Positions 42,232-51,301 of a stretch of 64,000 bases of DNA are shown here, piece after piece. Below the pieces are notes generated by a model. It searched no databases. It was not told where the DNA came from and was given only the letters and a program-made list of their open reading frames with translations. Source of the stretch: Paenibacillus woosongensis (GTDB taxonomy: Bacteria; Bacillota; Bacilli; Paenibacillales; Paenibacillaceae). Made by a program: the position numbers and the translations under genes. How positions within the stretch are numbered: position 1 is the first letter of the stretch; the number at the start of each line of letters is the position of its first letter. Location of the stretch: contig NZ_CP126084.1 in NCBI RefSeq assembly GCF_030122845.1, positions 3,162,001 through 3,226,000 of the forward strand, written 5' to 3'.

Positions 42232-43907
42232 GACCGGTTTCCTCCGTTATCCAAAGACTTCTCATCCACTTCAATTCCCATCGTTTCCAGGAACGATGAC
42301 ACTTCACGCCTCATTCCAAACCAATTCTTGGTCGTATGCCCGCCCAAGGTCAGGATGCCGTCATCGATGCGCAGCCAAATTCTGCGATGCTGCCAATAGA
42401 AGCCCATAATGAGCCCCACCATGACGATTCCGAGTCCGGTCCATACAAAAGGCATGGCGCGGTCGATGCGGATATTCAAAAAACTTGTGAAATGAATGAA
42501 GTCAACGTCCTCCATTGCTATCATATCGAATCTCAGCTTGTGGTTAATGCCTCCCAGCGCTTCATTCAGCTTATCCTGACCGAAAAGCTCCTGCTGCTGA
42601 AGGAACGGAAAGTAGATGAATTGTCCTCCATCCTCGGGCAGACCCGGTCCGGTGATCGTAAACAAGAAGGCTGGCGCATTCGGCTCGCCCGATTTCGTAA
42701 TCGGTTTATTATTCTCGTCCAGGCCGAAATCCAAATACTTGTCTTTTAGCTTCAAATGATAAGGTCCTACGTCATATTCCGTCTCGGGGTCGTTCATACG
42801 GAGCATAAACTTACCATACACTTCCCCCGTCTCCTGATCCACTAGTGTCGGCTGGACATAACGCAGCGTCGTAACCTCCTCGAAGTCGAATTGATAGGCT
42901 TGAAGTCCTTTGTAGCTCAAAGGATCATTGACACGGATGTTGTGCCGGTCGACCTCTACAAGCTCGGGTTCTTTCAAAGGGTCATTACAGCTGGCGACGC
43001 ACTGGTACAGCACAGCTTTCGTCTCGAACAGCTTTGGAACGATTTTCCCCTTCTGTTTGAATTCATCGGACATCTCATCCTCAGTATAATATTCCACGGT
43101 AAATTTCTCATTTTTCAAATAATAGTTCGTATCGGGAATCTGCGTGATTTCTCCTTCGGGAAACCAATAGTGCTCGTCCAAATGAAGGCCGGGCAGCCCG
43201 CGGAACAACACGGCGAGCAGGAAAACAATCAGGCCGATATGAATGACGTACGGGCCCCAGCGGCTGAAACGCTGCTTCTCCGCCAGCAAAGCCCCGCCGT
43301 CGGTATGAACCCGGTAACCCTTCTTCTTCAGCGGAGCGATGGCCCGGTTCACCCATTCCTCTCCACGGCCAGAAACGGGTCCCTGATAGACCACCCTTTG
43401 ACGGGTCAAGAACTGCATGTGCTTGCGGATTTTCTGCTTGGACAGCGCTCGATAGAGCGGCAATACCCTGTCCAAACTGCAAATCACAAGCGATGCGCCA
43501 ATCATGACAAGCAGCAGAATGAACCACCAGGAATTGTACGTGTCGGATAGTCCGAGCATATAGTAAATTTCACCGATGGTTCCATACTTCTGTTTATAGT
43601 ACGTGGAAGGGTCGAAATTTTTAACAAACATGGTCTCCTGGGTAAATACGGTGCCAAGCATTGCTGCAACCAATGTAATGCTGATCAGGTACACCGCTAC
43701 TTTAACCGAGGAGAAGAAATTCCAGATTTTATCGATGAAATTAGGATTGGCCCGCTGTGAGCGGCGGGCTACCCCATCGTAGCGCATCTCCAGCAATTCG
43801 CTGGAGCTATGGTCCGCTTCTTCGTATTGAGGTTTGCCGCATGCTTCGCAGAGCACCGTGCCGACCGGATTCTGATGCCCGCATTCGCATTTCGTATTTT
43901 TAATCAA
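42228..43907 (-). CDS. resB: Cytochrome c biogenesis protein ResB (Ccs1)
   Basis: Partner of ResC in haem ligation to apocytochrome c. The 559-residue protein starts with a CECGHQNPVGTVLCEACG zinc-ribbon segment, then transmembrane helices near 70-90 and 125-145, one near 220-240, a large external domain (about 250-495) and a last helix near 510. This layout is as in B. subtilis ResB. Confidence 0.93.
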   Translation of the reverse strand: MIKNTKCECGHQNPVGTVLCEACGKPQYEEADHSSSELLEMRYDGVARRSQRANPNFIDKIWNFFSSVKVAVYLISITLVAAMLGTVFTQETMFVKNFDPSTYYKQKYGTIGEIYYMLGLSDTYNSWWFILLLVMIGASLVICSLDRVLPLYRALSKQKIRKHMQFLTRQRVVYQGPVSGRGEEWVNRAIAPLKKKGYRVHTDGGALLAEKQRFSRWGPYVIHIGLIVFLLAVLFRGLPGLHLDEHYWFPEGEITQIPDTNYYLKNEKFTVEYYTEDEMSDEFKQKGKIVPKLFETKAVLYQCVASCNDPLKEPELVEVDRHNIRVNDPLSYKGLQAYQFDFEEVTTLRYVQPTLVDQETGEVYGKFMLRMNDPETEYDVGPYHLKLKDKYLDFGLDENNKPITKSGEPNAPAFLFTITGPGLPEDGGQFIYFPFLQQQELFGQDKLNEALGGINHKLRFDMIAMEDVDFIHFTSFLNIRIDRAMPFVWTGLGIVMVGLIMGFYWQHRRIWLRIDDGILTLGGHTTKNWFGMRREVSSFLETMGIEVDEKSLDNGGNRS

Positions 43908-43926
43908 TGTCAGGTCCTCCTATTCA

Positions 43927-44457
43927 TCAATTGGACGCAACGAGCGTGGCGATTTGTTGGTTAAGCGTCTTCAAATTCAGCTCGCCCTGATGGATGGAGA
44001 TAATTTTGCCTCGCTTATTCACGAAAAAGGTAGTCGGCATCGGCACAACCCCATATTTTCTGACGATTTCATTCTTCTTATCGAACAAGATTGGAAAATC
44101 GACTCCAGTTTGCTTCACAAAATTGGCCACAGTCAAATCGTCTTCTCCGGTATTAATCCCCAGGATAACGACGTCCTGATCCTTCCATTTCTCCCATTGC
44201 GTCTGCAAGGCCGGCATTTCGTTCACGCAGTACTTACACCAGGTCGCCCAGAAGTTAATGACCAGCGCCTTGCCCTGGTATTTCTCCAGATTATGTACCT
44301 GTCCGTCTAGACCGCGCAAATTGAAGGCAGGAGGTTTATCGCCAGCTTGAGGAATCCCCTTCTCGCCTCCAAACACAGCCGTGCCTATCGCATAACCTCC
44401 CAATATGACGATAAGCGTCAATATGATAATTTGTACCGGACGCCTTGCCTTACCCAT
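43927..44457 (-). CDS. resA: Thiol-disulfide oxidoreductase ResA
   Basis: Reduces the haem-binding cysteines of apocytochrome c outside the membrane. The 176-residue protein has an N-terminal membrane anchor (IIILTLIVILGGYAIGTAVF) and a thioredoxin domain with WATWCKYC, active Cys74 and Cys77. The dipeptide between them is KY, where B. subtilis ResA has EP. ATG 44457 follows AAGGAG; ten extra in-frame residues upstream have no ribosome site. Confidence 0.93.
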   Translation of the reverse strand: MGKARRPVQIIILTLIVILGGYAIGTAVFGGEKGIPQAGDKPPAFNLRGLDGQVHNLEKYQGKALVINFWATWCKYCVNEMPALQTQWEKWKDQDVVILGINTGEDDLTVANFVKQTGVDFPILFDKKNEIVRKYGVVPMPTTFFVNKRGKIISIHQGELNLKTLNQQIATLVASN

Positions 44458-44520
44458 TATCAGCACTCCTTCTATGACAAAGCTCATACTATATGGACAA
44501 AAGGTGAATATCCTATGAAC

Positions 44521-44526
44521 ATTATA
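44521..44526 (-). promoter_or_regulatory. Probable -10 of the resA promoter
   Basis: TATAAT on the minus strand, 64 bases before the resA ATG, without a good -35. In B. subtilis the resA promoter depends on ResD, which would fit a missing -35, but no ResD site was recognised here. Confidence 0.4.
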
Positions 44527-44578
44527 ACGAAAAGTGTCATAGATGCCGCTAGGTTAAATTTGAACTTTATGTGACCTT

Positions 44579-45322
44579 CTATCGTTTTCTCGGCTTACCT
44601 GCGCTTCGCGCTTGCTTGAACAGCTCTTCGACCTCTTCCTTGCTCAAATGACGGTACAGCCCTCTTTTCAAATTATCAAGGTAAAGACCTCCGAAGGAAA
44701 TTCGCTTCAGCTTCGTAACCGGGTGCTGGATCGCCTCGAACATCCGGCGCACTTGACGATTGCGGCCCTCGTGAATCGTAATGCTGATGACCGCTTGCTT
44801 GCCGTCGGGATCCACGTCGTAGTACTCCACCTCGGCCGGCGCTGTCATCCCATCCTCCAGCATGACGCCGTCCTTCAGCTTCTCCAGCTCCGTACCGTGC
44901 GGTACTCCTTTGACGGTAGCCAGGTAGGTTTTGGGCACATGGTGTTTCGGATGCGTCAGCAAATGGGCAAAGTCGCCGTCGTTGGTCAGCAGCAGCAGCC
45001 CCTCCGTATCATAATCCAGACGGCCTACAGGATACAGCCGCTCGGTAATGCCTTTCAAGTAGTCGGTGACGATTTTTCTTCCCTGCGGGTCGGAAGCACT
45101 CGTGATCACACCTTTGGGTTTGTTGAACATGATATAGATTTTCTTCTCTGCCCCTATCGTTTTCCCGTTTACGGTAATGACATCCACAGCCGGGTCAGCC
45201 TTCGTTCCAAGTGCTGTAACCGTTTCGCCGTTCACCTGCACCTGGCCGCTCGTAATCAATTCCTCGCATTTGCGGCGCGATGCCACACCGGCAGCGGCCA
45301 ATATTTTCTGTAATCTTTCCAT
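44579..45322 (-). CDS. rluB: 23S rRNA pseudouridine synthase RluB
   Basis: Converts a uridine in helix 89 of 23S rRNA to pseudouridine. The 247-residue protein has an S4 RNA-binding domain (MERLQKILAAAGVASRRKCEELI) and the RsuA-type catalytic motif GRLDYDTEGLLLLTNDGDFA, plus EGRNRQVRRMFEAI. The C-terminus is basic. The order resA-rluB-spmB-spmA matches B. subtilis. Confidence 0.94.
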   Translation of the reverse strand: MERLQKILAAAGVASRRKCEELITSGQVQVNGETVTALGTKADPAVDVITVNGKTIGAEKKIYIMFNKPKGVITSASDPQGRKIVTDYLKGITERLYPVGRLDYDTEGLLLLTNDGDFAHLLTHPKHHVPKTYLATVKGVPHGTELEKLKDGVMLEDGMTAPAEVEYYDVDPDGKQAVISITIHEGRNRQVRRMFEAIQHPVTKLKRISFGGLYLDNLKRGLYRHLSKEEVEELFKQARSAGKPRKR

Positions 45323-45392
45323 TATCTCTAGTCACCTCATAAACATGATACCTATATGAAAGAAAAATCACAATAGCACGGGTTATCCGGCA

Positions 45393-45437
45393 AAAATAAA
45401 GAGCCGTCCGAACTGTTGTTCAACAGTCGAAACGGCT
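45393..45437 (-). terminator. Terminator after spmB
   Basis: Minus-strand arms AGCCGTTTCGACTGTT and AACAGTTCGGACGGCT with a 4-base loop, followed by CTTTATTTTT. Confidence 0.88.
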
Positions 45438-45439
45438 TG

Positions 45440-45973
45440 TCAACCGAATATCAGCAAGCATACTGCAATCGCGGCCACAAAACCTACGGCATCCGAGAAG
45501 AGCCCGACCTTTAAGGCATAGCGTCCGTTGCGGATGCCGATGGCCCCAAAGTATACGGTCAGCACGTAGAGAGTCGTGTCGGTGCTTCCCTGTACTGTAG
45601 AGGCGATCCGGCCGATCATGGAATCTGGCCCGTACGTCTTGATCAGGTCGGTGGTGAAGGCCAGGGAGCCGGTTCCCGTCAAGGGGCGGAGTATTCCTAA
45701 AGGCATTACTTCGGGCGGCACATGCAGCATTTTAAGGAGCGGACCCATCCAGCCTGTAAAAAATTCGAGCGCGCCAGATGCGCGAAAGACGCTAATGGCC
45801 ACCATCATCCCTACTAAGTGGGGGATAATCCCAATCGCTGTGGAGAAGCCATCCTTGGCTCCGTCCACAAAAGATTCGTACACCGGAACCTTTTTCATAA
45901 ATGCATATAACGGAATAAATGCAATCATCATGGGAACGGCCCACGCCGAAATAATATTAATCCAATCCAGCAA
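45440..45973 (-). CDS. spmB: Spore maturation protein B
   Basis: A 177-residue membrane protein needed, with SpmA and DacB, for normal cortex and spore core dehydration in B. subtilis. It shows the SpmB pieces PVYESFVDGAKDGFSTAIGIIPHLVGMMVAI and LRPLTGTGSLAF, and about five hydrophobic segments of the nucleoside-gate family type. Start is TTG 45973 after GAGGTGAT. Confidence 0.92.
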   Translation of the reverse strand: MLDWINIISAWAVPMMIAFIPLYAFMKKVPVYESFVDGAKDGFSTAIGIIPHLVGMMVAISVFRASGALEFFTGWMGPLLKMLHVPPEVMPLGILRPLTGTGSLAFTTDLIKTYGPDSMIGRIASTVQGSTDTTLYVLTVYFGAIGIRNGRYALKVGLFSDAVGFVAAIAVCLLIFG

Positions 45974-45979
45974 GGACGA

Positions 45980-46609
45980 TCACCTCTTCATCGTTATTGC
46001 GGAAGCGGGCGCAGGCGGATTCGGCGTGCGGCGGAAAGTGCGGTGCCGATACCAGCGGTCTGCTGCAATCGCCGCCGCGGTCGCTATGGCCGTCGCCAGC
46101 AAGGTCGAGCCGACGATATCCGCCGCGTTGGCGGAGCCGAAGTTGAGCCGGATGGCAATCAAAGTCGTTGGGATTAAGGTAATGCTCGCAGTATTCAGCG
46201 CGAGGAGCGTACACATCGCTGCCGATGCCGTTTCCTTGTCCGGATTAAGCTCCTGCAGCTCCTGCATCGCTTTAATGCCCATCGGCGTCGCAGCATTTCC
46301 CAGCCCCAGAAGGTTCGCGCTCATATTCGAAAGAATATATCCCATCGCAGGGTGGTTCTTTGGAACATCCGGAAACAAATATGTAACGACCGGCCCAAGC
46401 AGCTTGGAAATGGCTTTGACGAGTCCCGCATCCTCTGCCATCCGCATCATTCCCATCCAGAATACGAGCACACTGATCAATCCAAAGCAAACCGTGACGC
46501 CTGTTGCGGCTCCCTCAAATGCCGCCTGGGTGACGAGATTGATATCCCCTTTCACCGCCGCAAAAGCAAAGCCGATGATGATAAGCCCTAGCCAGATTTT
46601 ATTAACCAT
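45980..46609 (-). CDS. spmA: Spore maturation protein A
   Basis: A 209-residue membrane protein. Family features include KIWLGLIIIGFAFAAVKGD at the start, LGLGNAATPMGIKAM, DKETASAAMCTLLALNTASITLIPTTLIAIR. It lies six bases upstream of spmB, so they are co-translated. Confidence 0.93.
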   Translation of the reverse strand: MVNKIWLGLIIIGFAFAAVKGDINLVTQAAFEGAATGVTVCFGLISVLVFWMGMMRMAEDAGLVKAISKLLGPVVTYLFPDVPKNHPAMGYILSNMSANLLGLGNAATPMGIKAMQELQELNPDKETASAAMCTLLALNTASITLIPTTLIAIRLNFGSANAADIVGSTLLATAIATAAAIAADRWYRHRTFRRTPNPPAPASAITMKR

Positions 46610-46640
46610 TATTTCATCCCCTCTCCTACAGGGTAAAATG

Positions 46641-47801
46641 CTAATCTACGAGCAGCAGTAATTTGATCACTGCCGCAAATGAATTTCCCCAGCCTCCGCC
46701 AGCAAACGCCGCCTTGGATGTCAGGTTCCCCCCCGCCGGGTCTGGCGAGGGTATGAAGCTGCCCTGCTCATAGACAGGAACCTGTCCGATTTCATGGCCA
46801 TCCAGCGAGATTTTTATTTTTCCGCTGTATCCGAAGTCTTTGGCCCGCGCGCTCTGGAGAAACAGCCTGCGCTCAACGCGTTCCAGTTCCCCGCTGGCAA
46901 GGGCATAGCTGAACCCGGTACCCGTTACTAGGCCGTTCTCTACAGGCTGTCCCGCTTCAATGATTTTCTTCAGCGGATAATTGGCAAAACCATAATCGAG
47001 CAGTTTCTGGTGATCGTTCCAGTCGTCTCCATCGTTAAGTGTGACGACAGCCAGCTGCTGGCCTGCCCGGCTTGCGGAGCTGACCAGGCAGCGGCGGGCG
47101 GTTTTGGTATAGCCTGTCTTAACCCCGTCAGCTCCCTCATAGAATCGCAGCATTTTATTTTTATTATCCCATTTGTAATCCCAGGGATTATTCGGGTTGG
47201 GGGCTCGCTTGCTTCGCGTTTTAACGATTTCCTTAAATACAGGATTCTGCAGGCTGTAAGCGGTTATAACGGCCAAATCGTTAGCCGAGGAATAATGCCC
47301 CTTCGCATCTAGGCCATGCGGATTCTGGAATTGAGTATGCTTGAGCCCCAGCATTTTCACCTTTTCGTTCATTAAATGGACGAACCCTTCCTCCGACCCG
47401 CCGACATGCTCGGCGATCGCTGTCGCCGCATCATTCCCTGAGCGAAGCATCAGGCCATAGAGCAAGTTTTCCAGCGTCATCTCTTCTCCAAGCTCCAGAT
47501 AGATGGAGGAGCCTTCCTTGCGATAGGCATTTTTAGTGACAGTCACCACATCATCCAATTTGCCGTGCTCGATCGCAACAATAGCTGTCATGATCTTGGT
47601 CAAGCTGGCCACTGGCATTTCCACATCGCCTTTGTGGCTGTAAAGAATGCGTCCCGACTTCACGTCGATCAGGGATGCCGCCTGTGCATGAGTTCCCGGC
47701 GGACGTGGCGCTTTATTTGATGCTGCTGCGTTTACGGGGATGAGCAACGATACAGCCATCATGGCTGCCATGCTGTAACGAAATATCAAGCGTATTGTCA
47801 T
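46641..47801 (-). CDS. dacB: Sporulation D-alanyl-D-alanine carboxypeptidase DacB
   Basis: Penicillin-binding protein 5*, which trims cortex peptidoglycan in the developing spore. From ATG 47801 (GGAGGAG upstream) it has 386 residues, with a signal peptide (to about residue 28), SLTK active site, SGN, KTGYTK triad, and a C-terminal domain ending in a probable amphipathic or hydrophobic anchor. An in-frame upstream extension of 47 residues is not supported. Operon dacB-spmA-spmB is as in B. subtilis, with a sigma-E-type promoter. Confidence 0.94.
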   Translation of the reverse strand: MTIRLIFRYSMAAMMAVSLLIPVNAAASNKAPRPPGTHAQAASLIDVKSGRILYSHKGDVEMPVASLTKIMTAIVAIEHGKLDDVVTVTKNAYRKEGSSIYLELGEEMTLENLLYGLMLRSGNDAATAIAEHVGGSEEGFVHLMNEKVKMLGLKHTQFQNPHGLDAKGHYSSANDLAVITAYSLQNPVFKEIVKTRSKRAPNPNNPWDYKWDNKNKMLRFYEGADGVKTGYTKTARRCLVSSASRAGQQLAVVTLNDGDDWNDHQKLLDYGFANYPLKKIIEAGQPVENGLVTGTGFSYALASGELERVERRLFLQSARAKDFGYSGKIKISLDGHEIGQVPVYEQGSFIPSPDPAGGNLTSKAAFAGGGWGNSFAAVIKLLLLVD

Positions 47802-47840
47802 TATGCGACTCCTCCGGTATTCTAGCGCTAATACTTGTAC

Positions 47841-47869
47841 ACTATATGCGGGAAAAGAGGGGAGTATGT
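47841..47869 (-). promoter_or_regulatory. Sigma-E-type promoter of dacB-spmA-spmB
   Basis: Minus strand ACATACT (47869-47863), 14 bases, CATATAGT (47848-47841). Matches to the sigma-E consensus are 5 of 7 and 6 of 8. The same operon is sigma-E dependent in B. subtilis. Confidence 0.5.
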
Positions 47870-47883
47870 CCACCGTTCCCGGC

Positions 47884-47920
47884 AAAAAAAGACCCCTCCC
47901 GAAAATCGGCGGAAAGGATC
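47884..47920 (-). terminator. Terminator after gerW
   Basis: Minus-strand arms GATCCTTTCCG and CGGGAGGGGTC pair fully with some G-T pairs and are followed by TTTTTTT. Confidence 0.78.
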
Positions 47921-47948
47921 GATCAGCCTCTTCGACTGGCAAGCCTGT

Positions 47949-48413
47949 TTAGCTGTACGTATTTCCTGTATTATGGTCGGGAACGGGGATCCCCTGAATC
48001 GAAGCTGACGGAGTTGTTCCCGCGCCGTTGTTCGGAAACATCGATTGGATTTTGTCCATGACGTATGGAACGGCATCGATCATTTTCTCAAACAGATGGG
48101 TTTGATTATCCAGCGGAACGATGTTCACGCCCTGCTTCCCGACAACGAGAAAAGCGATCGGATTGATCGACACGCCTCCGCCGCTGCCTCCGCCAAAAGG
48201 CAGTTGTTTATCGTGCGCAGACGCCTCATGGATCTCATCTGTATTATAGTCGCTCCCGCCGGCAGCAAAGCCGAAACCAACGCGGCTAATCGGCAATATA
48301 ACGCTGCCGTCCGGCGTTTCCACGGGTTCGCCGACAATTGTGTTTACATCCACCATATCTTTGATATTTTCCATGGCCGTTTGCATCAGCCCTTGGATCG
48401 GATGATCTGACAT
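47949..48413 (-). CDS. gerW: GerW-family sporulation protein (YtfJ)
   Basis: A 154-residue protein of the YtfJ/GerW family, needed for germination with L-alanine in B. subtilis. It has HPIQGLMQTAMENIKDMVDVNTIVGEP, PISRVGFGFAAGGSDY and the Gly-rich FGGGSGGGVSINPIAFLVV signature. Between ytfI and dacB as in B. subtilis. Confidence 0.92.
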   Translation of the reverse strand: MSDHPIQGLMQTAMENIKDMVDVNTIVGEPVETPDGSVILPISRVGFGFAAGGSDYNTDEIHEASAHDKQLPFGGGSGGGVSINPIAFLVVGKQGVNIVPLDNQTHLFEKMIDAVPYVMDKIQSMFPNNGAGTTPSASIQGIPVPDHNTGNTYS

Positions 48414-48504
48414 GATTAATCCTCCTCTTCAACCTAAGTAATAAGAACTACCTTCACTTCTACAGTGTGCACAGCACATGGCCGTAATATGCGTGACAAA
48501 ATCA

Positions 48505-48538
48505 AAAGGAGCCCGCAGGCCCTAAGACCGCGAACTCC
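48505..48538 (-). terminator. Terminator after ytfI
   Basis: Minus strand GGAGTTCGCGG / CTGCGGGCTCC stem with G-T pairs and then TTTTGATTTTG, immediately after the ytfI stop. Confidence 0.7.
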
Positions 48539-48539
48539 C

Positions 48540-49256
48540 TTAATTTCCTTTGACGGTGAAGCTCAGCCATTTTTTGAATCCGCCTTTTACCTTTAGCACA
48601 CGAACAATAAGTACGAATCCGGCGTATAGCGCTCGCCCTAAGCGAATTTTGCCGCTGCATTCAAATTCGGTGACAAATTGCGGCGGCTGATCAAAGACGG
48701 GCACAACGAACAGCCTGGGCCTTTGCTTTAAGCGTATGTAGCAGGATAACCACCCGATTAACGTCGTTTTCAAGCCCCATAGCACTCCCGATAAAGTTGC
48801 GGTATGAGCCGCATTGGACAAAGCAACATTCGTGGACCAGTCCAGCTTGTCAAAAGTAACATACCTTAGCGTGCTTGCCATCCATTGCTTTAGCCCTCTT
48901 GTCGCCCGCAGCAAATCATGAAATTGATCTGCCCAAAAACGAACTTTGTCTTTATTGATGTCCTGCGCACTGCTATCCGCTTCTCCCTTTTCAAGATTGC
49001 TTGTATGTTTCTGCTCCACCTTGAAGCCGTCCTTCATATTTTTAAAAATGATGTACGGAATTTCATAGCGAAGCCGAGTTAACCCGTAAAGCGTAACTAC
49101 TTCTATACGAACGGTTTCGTTCCAGTTTACTTTGCGGGCAACCAAGCGAAACTTGATCGGAGATAATAAAATGAGGACCAAAGCAATGCATGCGAGCAAA
49201 AGGATCAGGATGACTCCGAGCCAAATCCACACAGGAAAGCCCTCCATACCATTCAA
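48540..49256 (-). CDS. DUF2953 protein (YtfI-like)
   Basis: A 238-residue protein with an N-terminal transmembrane segment (WIWLGVILILLLACIALVLILL) and a soluble region of DUF2953 type, including SPIKFRLVAR, YGLTRLRYEIPYI and TALSGVLWGLKTTLIGWL-like TATLSGVLWGLKTT. It has the same place, beside gerW, as B. subtilis ytfI. Function not known; sporulation linkage is by location only. Confidence 0.8.
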   Translation of the reverse strand: MNGMEGFPVWIWLGVILILLLACIALVLILLSPIKFRLVARKVNWNETVRIEVVTLYGLTRLRYEIPYIIFKNMKDGFKVEQKHTSNLEKGEADSSAQDINKDKVRFWADQFHDLLRATRGLKQWMASTLRYVTFDKLDWSTNVALSNAAHTATLSGVLWGLKTTLIGWLSCYIRLKQRPRLFVVPVFDQPPQFVTEFECSGKIRLGRALYAGFVLIVRVLKVKGGFKKWLSFTVKGN

Positions 49257-49314
49257 ATGACGATCTTGAAATAGTATGGCTCCGTAAAAAGGAAATCATG
49301 CGCTGCAGGCTGTG

Positions 49315-49920
49315 CTACTCCTCATTAACGTCATCAAACGTAAGCTGCTGCTCCTCCAGCTTCTGGAAAAGCAGCTGGGTCTCTTCCTCCAAATTCTCCG
49401 CACTTTCAAACTCGTTCAGGTCGGGCAAATCCTGCAGGCTGCCTAGGCCAAAATAATCCAAAAAGGCAGCTGTCGTGCCGTACAAAATTGGCCGTCCGAT
49501 GGCCTCGGCACGCCCGACCTCCTGAATCAAGTCTTTGTTCACCAGCGTATGAATAGCCCGTTCCGACTTGACGCCGCGAATCTCCTCCACCTCGATCCGG
49601 GTTATCGGCTGGCGGTACGCAATGATGGATAAAGTCTCCAACGCAGCCTGGGACAAGGACGAGCGGGTCGGCGAATAGGCCAGCCTTTCGAAATAGGCTG
49701 CATGCTCCGGGAGCGTGGCCAGCTGATAATTACCCGCGAGCTGGACGATTTGCAGTCCCCTCCCCTCCCGCTCAAAGGATGACTTCATGTCCAATAGAGC
49801 ATCGGTGATGATGTCCTGGCGCTGTTCTGTGACTTCGGCAATCTGCTTTACGCTGAGGCCCTCCTCTCCGGCCAGGAACAGCAATCCTTCAATAATCGAT
49901 TTCAAGTCCCGATAATTCAT
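49315..49920 (-). CDS. scpB: Segregation and condensation protein B
   Basis: Winged-helix subunit of the SMC-ScpAB condensin, needed for chromosome segregation. The 201-residue protein shows IIEGLLFLAGEEGLSVKQIAEV, LETLSIIAYRQPITRIEVEEIRGVKSERAIHTL and GRPILYGTTAAFLDYFGL. It overlaps scpA by 32 bases. Acidic C-terminal tail. Confidence 0.95.
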   Translation of the reverse strand: MNYRDLKSIIEGLLFLAGEEGLSVKQIAEVTEQRQDIITDALLDMKSSFEREGRGLQIVQLAGNYQLATLPEHAAYFERLAYSPTRSSLSQAALETLSIIAYRQPITRIEVEEIRGVKSERAIHTLVNKDLIQEVGRAEAIGRPILYGTTAAFLDYFGLGSLQDLPDLNEFESAENLEEETQLLFQKLEEQQLTFDDVNEE

Positions 49921-50686
49921 CTGCCTTTACTTCCCCTCTCCACTCCATCACAATGTCATCAAAAAGTTTGTTTTGGTAACATACGATCTGCTTCATCTTC
50001 ATCAGCTCCAATATCGCCAGAAAGGTGACCACGATTTCATGACGGTACATCTCCGGATGCAGCAGCTTGGAAAACAGCAGCCTTCCGCCTCTGCCCGTAC
50101 TCTCCAGCGCAGCGATTACGTCGCGGATCCGATCCTTGACCGAAATTTCGTCCCGGTGAATTCGGGCGACCGAGCTGCGTTTCACGGCGCGGCGCAGCGC
50201 CTTCTGAAACGAAGCGATCAAGTCGGCAGCATGCAGCCCTTTTACGGGATTGTCATGCACTTCCGGCATGAAGGGCGATAAATCCTCGGCCTCCTTCGTA
50301 AAGATCAGGCTTCGCTCCCATTCCCGCTCGTGCAGATGCTCGGCAATCCCCTTGTATTTGCGATATTCGATCAGCTTGCGGATCAGCTCGTCCCGCGGAT
50401 CCTCCTCATCCTCCATCAAATAATCGAAATCGTCATCGAATTCGATCACAGGCGGCTTAGGAAGCAGCTGCTTGCTCTTGATCGATAGCAGGGTAGCTGC
50501 CATAACGAGAAACTCGCTCGTGATTTCCAGCTCGAGCTCCTGCATGTTATCCAGGTATTCCAGATATTGATCGGTAATTTCACTGACTGATATTTGATAT
50601 ATATCGACCTCTGCCTTATCGATAAGATGAAGCAGCAGGTCCAGCGGACCCTCAAAGGTATCCAGTTTATAAGTTACTGTCGTCAA
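49889..50686 (-). CDS. scpA: Segregation and condensation protein A
   Basis: Kleisin subunit linking the SMC heads. The 265-residue protein starts (at TTG 50686, after GGAGG) TYKLDTFEGPLDLLLHLIDKAEVDIYQISVSEITDQYL and ends VVTFLAILELMKMKQI. These are the SMC-binding N- and C-terminal parts. Upstream begins the ribH side of the rib operon. Confidence 0.95.
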   Translation of the reverse strand: MTTVTYKLDTFEGPLDLLLHLIDKAEVDIYQISVSEITDQYLEYLDNMQELELEITSEFLVMAATLLSIKSKQLLPKPPVIEFDDDFDYLMEDEEDPRDELIRKLIEYRKYKGIAEHLHEREWERSLIFTKEAEDLSPFMPEVHDNPVKGLHAADLIASFQKALRRAVKRSSVARIHRDEISVKDRIRDVIAALESTGRGGRLLFSKLLHPEMYRHEIVVTFLAILELMKMKQIVCYQNKLFDDIVMEWRGEVKADELSGLEIDY

Positions 50687-50756
50687 TGGACATCCTCCAC
50701 CCGTTAGAGGCAGTTCAAAAGGCTTTCCTTATTGCTTTCCTTATTGAACGCAAAGT

Positions 50757-50795
50757 GAATAAAAAATGCAGTACCCTAATTTAGGGTACTACATT
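50757..50795 (-). terminator. Terminator after ribH
   Basis: Minus strand TGTAGTACCCTAA/TTAGGGTACTGCA hairpin followed by TTTTTTATTC, ten bases beyond the ribH stop. It ends the riboflavin operon. Confidence 0.92.
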
Positions 50796-50804
50796 AAATA
50801 AGCA

Positions 50805-51272
50805 CTATTTTAGCAAATTCGTCAAGTTGGCCATTTCGATTGCAGCCATTGCAGCATCCCAGCCTTTGTTGCCTGCCTTCGTGCCTGCGCGCTCGATGGC
50901 CTGCTCGATATTCTCCGTAGTCACTACACCGAAGATCGTCGGAACACCTGTTTTCAATCCGATCGCGGCTACGCCCTTAGCGACTTCGTTGCATACATAA
51001 TCATAATGAGACGTTGATCCACGGATGACCGTACCTAGCGTAATGACGGCATCGTATTTGCCGCTTTCGGCCATCTTTTGTGCGGCAAACGGAATCTCGA
51101 ATGCTCCGGGAACCCAGGCTACGTTTACCTCCTCATCTTTTACACCATGACGTTTCAATGCGTCCAGCGCACCGCCAAGCAGCTTGCTCGTTATAAACTC
51201 GTTAAAGCGGCCAACGACGATCCCATATTTCAAACCTTCCGAGACAAGATGTCCTTCAAATACTTGTGCCAT
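50805..51272 (-). CDS. ribH: 6,7-dimethyl-8-ribityllumazine synthase
   Basis: Condenses ArP with dihydroxybutanone phosphate. The 155-residue protein has [54 protein letters not shown] and [19 protein letters not shown] with the active-site His in SHYDY. Final gene of ribD-E-BA-H. Confidence 0.97.
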   Translation of the reverse strand: MAQVFEGHLVSEGLKYGIVVGRFNEFITSKLLGGALDALKRHGVKDEEVNVAWVPGAFEIPFAAQKMAESGKYDAVITLGTVIRGSTSHYDYVCNEVAKGVAAIGLKTGVPTIFGVVTTENIEQAIERAGTKAGNKGWDAAMAAIEMANLTNLLK

Positions 51273-51301
51273 AAATCAATTCCTCCAATTTATATGATGG
51301 T

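Noticed and set aside
42891..43550. 219-codon plus-strand frame over resB
   Set aside because: Antisense to resB, no family resemblance, no ribosome site.
45576..46661. 361-codon plus-strand frame across spmB and spmA
   Set aside because: Spans two well-supported minus-strand genes; its composition is Ser/Pro/Ile-rich in the manner of an antisense frame.
48414..48500. Sigma-F/G promoter before gerW
   Set aside because: A GCATA is present, but no acceptable CATNNTA is found at the right distance.
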